Below, one piece after another: positions 59,326 to 64,000 of a stretch of DNA of 64,000 nt. Location of the stretch: contig OY292274.1 in the NCBI GenBank assembly GCA_958496175.1, positions 27,939,482-28,003,481 of the forward strand, written 5' to 3'. The notes beneath the pieces are model-generated. The model did not search any database and had not been told where the DNA came from. It saw only the letters and a list, made by a program, of their open reading frames with translations. This stretch comes from Sisyra terminalis (Eukaryota; Arthropoda; Insecta; Neuroptera; Sisyridae). Numbering within the stretch: the first letter of the stretch is position 1; each line of letters opens with the position of its first letter. Both the position numbers and the translations under genes were made by a program.

Positions 59326-61084
59326 TTAAGATTTTTTGTGTTTAGTTACATTGACAGACAAAAAGAATTTACAAAGCTTATAAAAACTGTATAAAATAGT
59401 AAGAAAAATTATAAAACATCCAATAAAAAATCCAATTACATCTAACAATAAATACTGATACCATGGCATATCGGCTGTAGGACTTCTCATATGGTATGCT
59501 CCTTTGTGCCTTAAAACGTACTCAATCCACCAAATTGCTCTATCTAATGAACGAATTGGAGTATCCCACATTAAGTCTGATAATTTGTTGATTTTTTTTT
59601 TGTACCTTTAAAAATATATATTAAACAATATAGTTTGTGTATGTGATATTTATTTGTAATACGTACTGTTGATCATTGAGAATTTTATAGATTTTTTCTA
59701 AGATAACATCTTTTTTATCCAATTCTTCAAAACCTAATCGTTCCCCAATACCATGCCAAATATTTCGAATTGTATTCCGTTCTTGATCAGCAAAAAACGG
59801 AATGGAAATCATTGGAACTCTCGCCCAAATCGCTTCCTCTGTTGATTGTAAACCACCTTGGTATATAAATAATTTAATATTTGGATGAACTAAAATTTGA
59901 AAAAAAAAATAATGAGAGGAGAAAAATTATTTAAAGTTAAATTATTTTTACATAGTAAGTCTTGTTGAGGAAACCATTTACGAATTTCAACATTTTCTGG
60001 TTTACCCTCCATAGTATCGAGTTCAAATTTCCAGAGAATTTTATATGGAAGTTCTCCTAAAGCTTGCATCAACGCTTCTTTTCGTTCTTTTGGTAAATTT
60101 TTGCTTTTGACATTTGTCCCTAAACTGAAATAAATGAAACCTTCCTTTGCATCGTTACAAATTTTTTGTAAGTCCTAAAATTTAAAAGGTAACTTAATAC
60201 ATGATTTTTAGATATCAAAAGGCAATTTTTACGTCAGGTAACGGTTTTTTGGGGTTGAAATGTAAGCCACTTATATCAATTAGTGTGGGAACAATTGGTT
60301 TGTACCCAGTGTAGGCCGGATTTTCACTTATTAGTACAATACTGATTCTTTTCATAGCTTCGGTTAAATATGGAAAGTTTTGACCAAAGTGTTTTTTTGC
60401 AATTTTATCGTGTTGAGGTAATAGCATGAAGTAAAAATATAATCTATACCAAATGGAATATATGGTACTATACAGACGCTGACCAAAACTGAGTTTATGT
60501 GTATAAGGTAAATAAAAGTCTGGGCTGTATGCTGGATGCATAATGTTTCCAATAGAATCATGACCGTGTAAATTTAGTCCAAAAGATGAGATTCCCACTA
60601 CTGGACAATTAAATCGTTCTGCAAATGCAAACGTGCTGGGAAACAATAACCACTCATTAATAATTAAATCGAAATGTTCATTTGGGTCTTGAATTATTCT
60701 TTTCACTTCCGGAACGTCTAGTTCTCGATCACATAGCTCCAAAAGGCCTTGACTCATTCCATACATTGACTGGATCGGCGAATAATTGTCAAGACGTTCC
60801 TTCGTAAATTTATTGAATCGGTGCCAAATTTCATAAGAAAAATTCACATCGATTTCCGTTAAATTTGTTAAACGTGCATCGTTAATCAAGTCTGGAATGA
60901 TTGATACCACTTTGTGACCGCGCAACGACAACTCACGTAACACAGGATGATACACAATGTTATGACTCAGAGAAGGCGTTGGTAACATTGCCAAAATTTT
61001 CGCAGTTTCGACATTCTTCCCAGCTAAAAGTGCTATTAAAAGGATAATAGGCGTTAGTCCTACCATCGTGATTTTCGGAATCAT
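59326..61084 (-). CDS. UDP-glycosyltransferase C (UGT)
   Basis: Four exons, minus strand: 61084-60233, 60174-59952, 59889-59667 and 59605-59326, giving 525 residues. A signal peptide (about 1-27) is followed by AKILAMLPTPSLSH with the likely catalytic His at 41, NLTEIDV and FDLIINEWL. The donor domain has FIYFSLGTNVKS, FPQQDLL and FIYQGGLQSTEEAIWARVP, then FFADQERN. AIWWIEYVLRHKGA and a C-terminal membrane helix lead to a KHKKS tail (KxKxx-type ER retrieval). Tyr368 replaces the Thr found at this place in UGT-A and UGT-B. The intron positions match UGT-B exactly. Confidence 0.94.
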
Positions 61085-61124
61085 ACTAACACTGGCTAAC
61101 GAAAAATTCTTTGCAATGCTGTGA

Positions 61125-61134
61125 CCTTTTTATC
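61125..61134 (-). promoter_or_regulatory. TATA-like box for UGT-C
   Basis: GATAAAAAGG on the minus strand about 45 bases upstream of the start codon at 61084, with a CCAGTG initiator-like site between them. Confidence 0.35.
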
Positions 61135-62462
61135 TTGCTGTTATCGTATCGCTGTTTGAAGTTGAGATCATTAAGAAAATTCAACAAATATAAAACGATT
61201 TGTATTTTTACCATATATTTTAGAGATAAAAAAATGTTTATAATTATATCAGAATATTGAACAAAGAACATTACAGTTTTTCAAATCTTAGTCTAAAAAA
61301 AATAAATGATCTTTGCTTTAGTGACCTAATAAATTCATCTTAAAATTAATAATGAAAAATTACTATTGAGATAATATATACTTACATTGAATCTAAAAAA
61401 GATATTAAGATTTATTCTTTTTCATTTTATCTCATATTTTCATATGAAATTATCAAAGAATTTTGTATGCTATTTGACTGTGGAAGCATTCACAGTATTG
61501 TGAAAAATTTGTGGAAGGATTTAATATTTTACTTTCGATAACAATAACAATGGAGCTTACACAATTTTTGTTGAATACAAATTTGAAAATTAATAACTAA
61601 TGTAGTCTAAGTAATGACTAACAACGGATTTAGTTGGTGAACAAATCTTTATTTAATCAATGCAAGGGACATGTGCTAAAATAAAAAAAAAAAACAACTG
61701 GACTGGTAGTTTCCAAATTAACTAATAAGTTTTTTGTAGTTATACTTCTTTAGTGGCGTTGTGAAAAAATAAAGAAAGCAAATTTTTAATCTTGGTGACG
61801 AAAAGAACTACGGTATGAAGTTGCTTCAAATAGTTAAGCGAGCAACTTCAGGCGGGTGAAAGCTGGCCAATTTTGGGAAGCGATTTGCATAAGAGTTGCA
61901 CATTAAAACGTATAAAACACGTTATCAATTCGATCGAGCCAATCTCAGTGCTAGCTTAGATTTTTCGTTTATCGGTAGGGAAAACAAACAGTAATGATCT
62001 ACCGGATCTACCCATACTAGATAGGAAGTTTAAAAATGGCAGGAAAATAACGGTCCCCGTCAGTTGTAATTTTACATTAAAACATCGACATCGTTCGTCA
62101 AACTAAGCATTTTTTAATTTCACTGTCTAATCCATATCCATATTAATAAGCGGTTAGTAGCTTCCCGAAAATATTCATAGCCCATTACGGACACAAGACA
62201 CAACTGACAAATAACAAAAATTGGCAATTGAATGAAATCGAAATGACAATTGAAACTAATGACAATAGTCAGTTAGTTAAAGTTTGAGCCTATAATCATT
62301 ACCTTCATTTGTATTCCAATCTCATGGATGTGTTTACTATTTTACATTTTTTGTGATCTGTTTGGTATATATGCATTTGCCTATTATGTATGTCGATACT
62401 AAAAGCAAATTGTGTTTGTAATTATATCACGTTATAGTTATCATAAATCAGTATAAACTGGT
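61135..62462. other. intergenic spacer
   Basis: No gene or recognised element. The minus-strand ORF at 61086-61271 lies in the UGT-C promoter region and is a chance frame. Confidence 0.45.
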
Positions 62463-62709
62463 GTGCCAATTTAGGCACTACCGGAAGAGGCTATAGCAGT
62501 GGGGTAAACACTTTTTTTAAATACGGCAAAGAAATATAACTTCTCACGCTCGTTTCTAAGTACACACATCGTTTTTTAAATATAATTGATATGCTAAACT
62601 TAAATAAATTTTGTTTCTATTCGGTAATTTGGATTGGTTGAAAATAGAAATTCAAGTCTGACATCCCTATTTTCAAATCGTAATCTAAATTTAACAAGAC
62701 CATTAAATT

Positions 62710-62914
62710 CAGTAGTTCTTAACCTAGGTTCAATTGAACCTTAAAGGTACGGTGAGGCAGTTTCGCGGATTCGGCAATGGTTAGAACACTCTCAACTCGT
62801 ATGTTCTATGTATAAATATATACTTTCTTTGAATTTGAAAAAAACATATTTTTAATTTCCAATTGAGAAGGGTTCGGTAGGGGTCAATACCTCCAACAAG
62901 GTTAAGAACCACTG
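62710..62914. mobile_element. hAT-type MITE (205 bp)
   Basis: Ends CAGTAGTTCTTAACC and, inverted, CAGTGGTTCTTAACC are a common hAT terminus. The expected 8-bp target duplication is only half conserved (ATTAAATT and ATCTAAAA), so the copy is old. Confidence 0.65.
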
Positions 62915-62978
62915 ATCTAAAAACATTTTGTCTCAAATTTTTATTGTTAGACTTGATGTACTATTAATGGCAAAGCAA

Positions 62979-62979
<1 letters not shown>

Positions 62980-63039
<60 letters not shown>

Positions 63040-63040
63040 T
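62980..63040. repeat. (AT)n microsatellite
   Basis: About 60 bases of nearly uninterrupted AT repeats. Confidence 0.95.
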
Positions 63041-64000
63041 GGGCTTTGAAAATTTAGGTATCGTCTTGTTTTATAACTATGTTTATTATCTTATTCAATT
63101 TTAATTTAAGTTATGAAATGAAAAATATTTTTTAAACGTACTCGTAATAAAGACATTTTTGTAATAGTCATAAAATAAAAAAATATTTGCTTAGAGTATT
63201 TTAGGTAACTTGGTCAAACCATTTATTATATTTTAAATGGAAATATGCTGGGATCTTAGTTAATGAAAATTAATTTACAAATAATTTGTCCACTAATTAG
63301 GTTAAATATCTATTTTAAATTATAATACTAGTTTTTCATAGCTTGATTGACACATATCTAATATATATTATCATTTCTATTGAATAAAATATAAATTGTG
63401 TTTATATATAATACTGCTCCATTTTATGCAAAAGATATATTATTCGTGAATAAATATTAAGAAAATTATGAAATGATAACAACATTTGACTGAATCATTA
63501 AAAAAACAAAAAAAATAAAACAATATTGTATATTGTTTATTTTTTTGTATAGTATTACATTTTCAACTCCTAAAATGCGCTGAAGAAAAAGCTCATTTCT
63601 CCTTTTTTCAATGATACATTAAGAGCATTACTTTTTGTAGCTTTTTTTATCAGTAGATATAAATAAATTTCAAGAATCTAAATTTAAATGAATTGTTAAT
63701 TTGATACGAATTTTTGGAAATTTTAAATTGGATTATTCGGAGTCCGAGTTGGGCTCGGAATCAGAGTCAAAAACGAAGATACATAAGTTAAGGCAAGGTT
63801 TAATAAAAATATAATTAAGAAATCTGCCTCTCAGAGAAATTACATATAAATGGTAGAACAAAAACATAATATAAAACAATAAAACAGTTTGTGTACTTAT
63901 GTACGCGCGTGAGAAATTATACTTGTTTAGTTATACTTCTGTAGTTAAAAATATGTTTTAAATTCATTGCCGTAGACTCTTCCGGTTGTGCCTGAATTGG

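Larger units (their letters stand above)
62463..64000. mobile_element. foldback element reaching the window edge
   Basis: The left arm (about 62463-62575) contains CCAATTTAGGCACTACCGGA and TAACTTCTCACGCTCGTTTC then AAGTACACA. The last 115 bases of the window contain the inverted counterpart (CCAATTCAGGCACAACCGGA and TTTCTCACGCGCGTACATAA). The interior of about 1.3 kb is non-coding and holds a hAT MITE and an AT microsatellite. The outer right end may lie beyond the window. Confidence 0.55.

Overview
This is an AT-rich, intron-containing nuclear window from an insect (arthropod at minimum). The evidence is insect-type UDP-glycosyltransferases (UGTs) with C-terminal membrane anchors, a 7-transmembrane gustatory-type chemoreceptor, short exons with GT/AG introns, and Penelope, mariner, jockey-type, hAT, Tigger and tRNA-SINE transposons. 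I cannot name the order or species.

Layout. (1) 1-7272, + strand: the 3' half of an RNF19-type RBR E3 ubiquitin ligase. Its RING-IBR-RING exons lie left of the window. Two short ORFs for single-pass membrane peptides (2848-3084, 3471-3617) sit on the same strand inside a host intron of more than 4.3 kb. (2) 10843-13456, + strand: a complete FBXO9-like F-box gene in eight exons. (3) About 13.5-34.5 kb: mostly gene-poor and transposon-rich. It holds a young Penelope-like element with 221-bp inverted arms and an intact RT/GIY-YIG frame, a decayed jockey-type element, two mariners, a tRNA-derived SINE family, and one candidate two-exon small gene (31777-32547). (4) 34570-36124, - strand: a gustatory receptor-like gene whose last short exon I could not find. 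(5) 36-41.5 kb: several MITEs and a second jockey-type fragment. (6) 41573-61084: a cluster of four UGT genes, A(-), B1(+), B2(+) and C(-). B1 and B2 are the two copies of a nearly identical 6,748-bp tandem duplication (43878-50625 and 50626-57373). (7) 57.4-64 kb: Tigger and Helitron relics, UGT-C, a hAT MITE, an AT microsatellite and a foldback element running to the window edge.

How the genes work together. The UGTs should form a local detoxification/conjugation cluster: ER-lumen enzymes that transfer a sugar from a UDP-sugar to small lipophilic substrates. RNF19 and FBXO9 both belong to the ubiquitin system but lie 3.5 kb apart with independent structures, so I see no sign of co-regulation. 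Most of the remaining sequence is transposon-derived or has no structure I can recognise. The items most worth checking are the UGT tandem duplication, the Penelope element with its hammerhead-like hairpin, the intronic short ORFs and the small two-exon gene.
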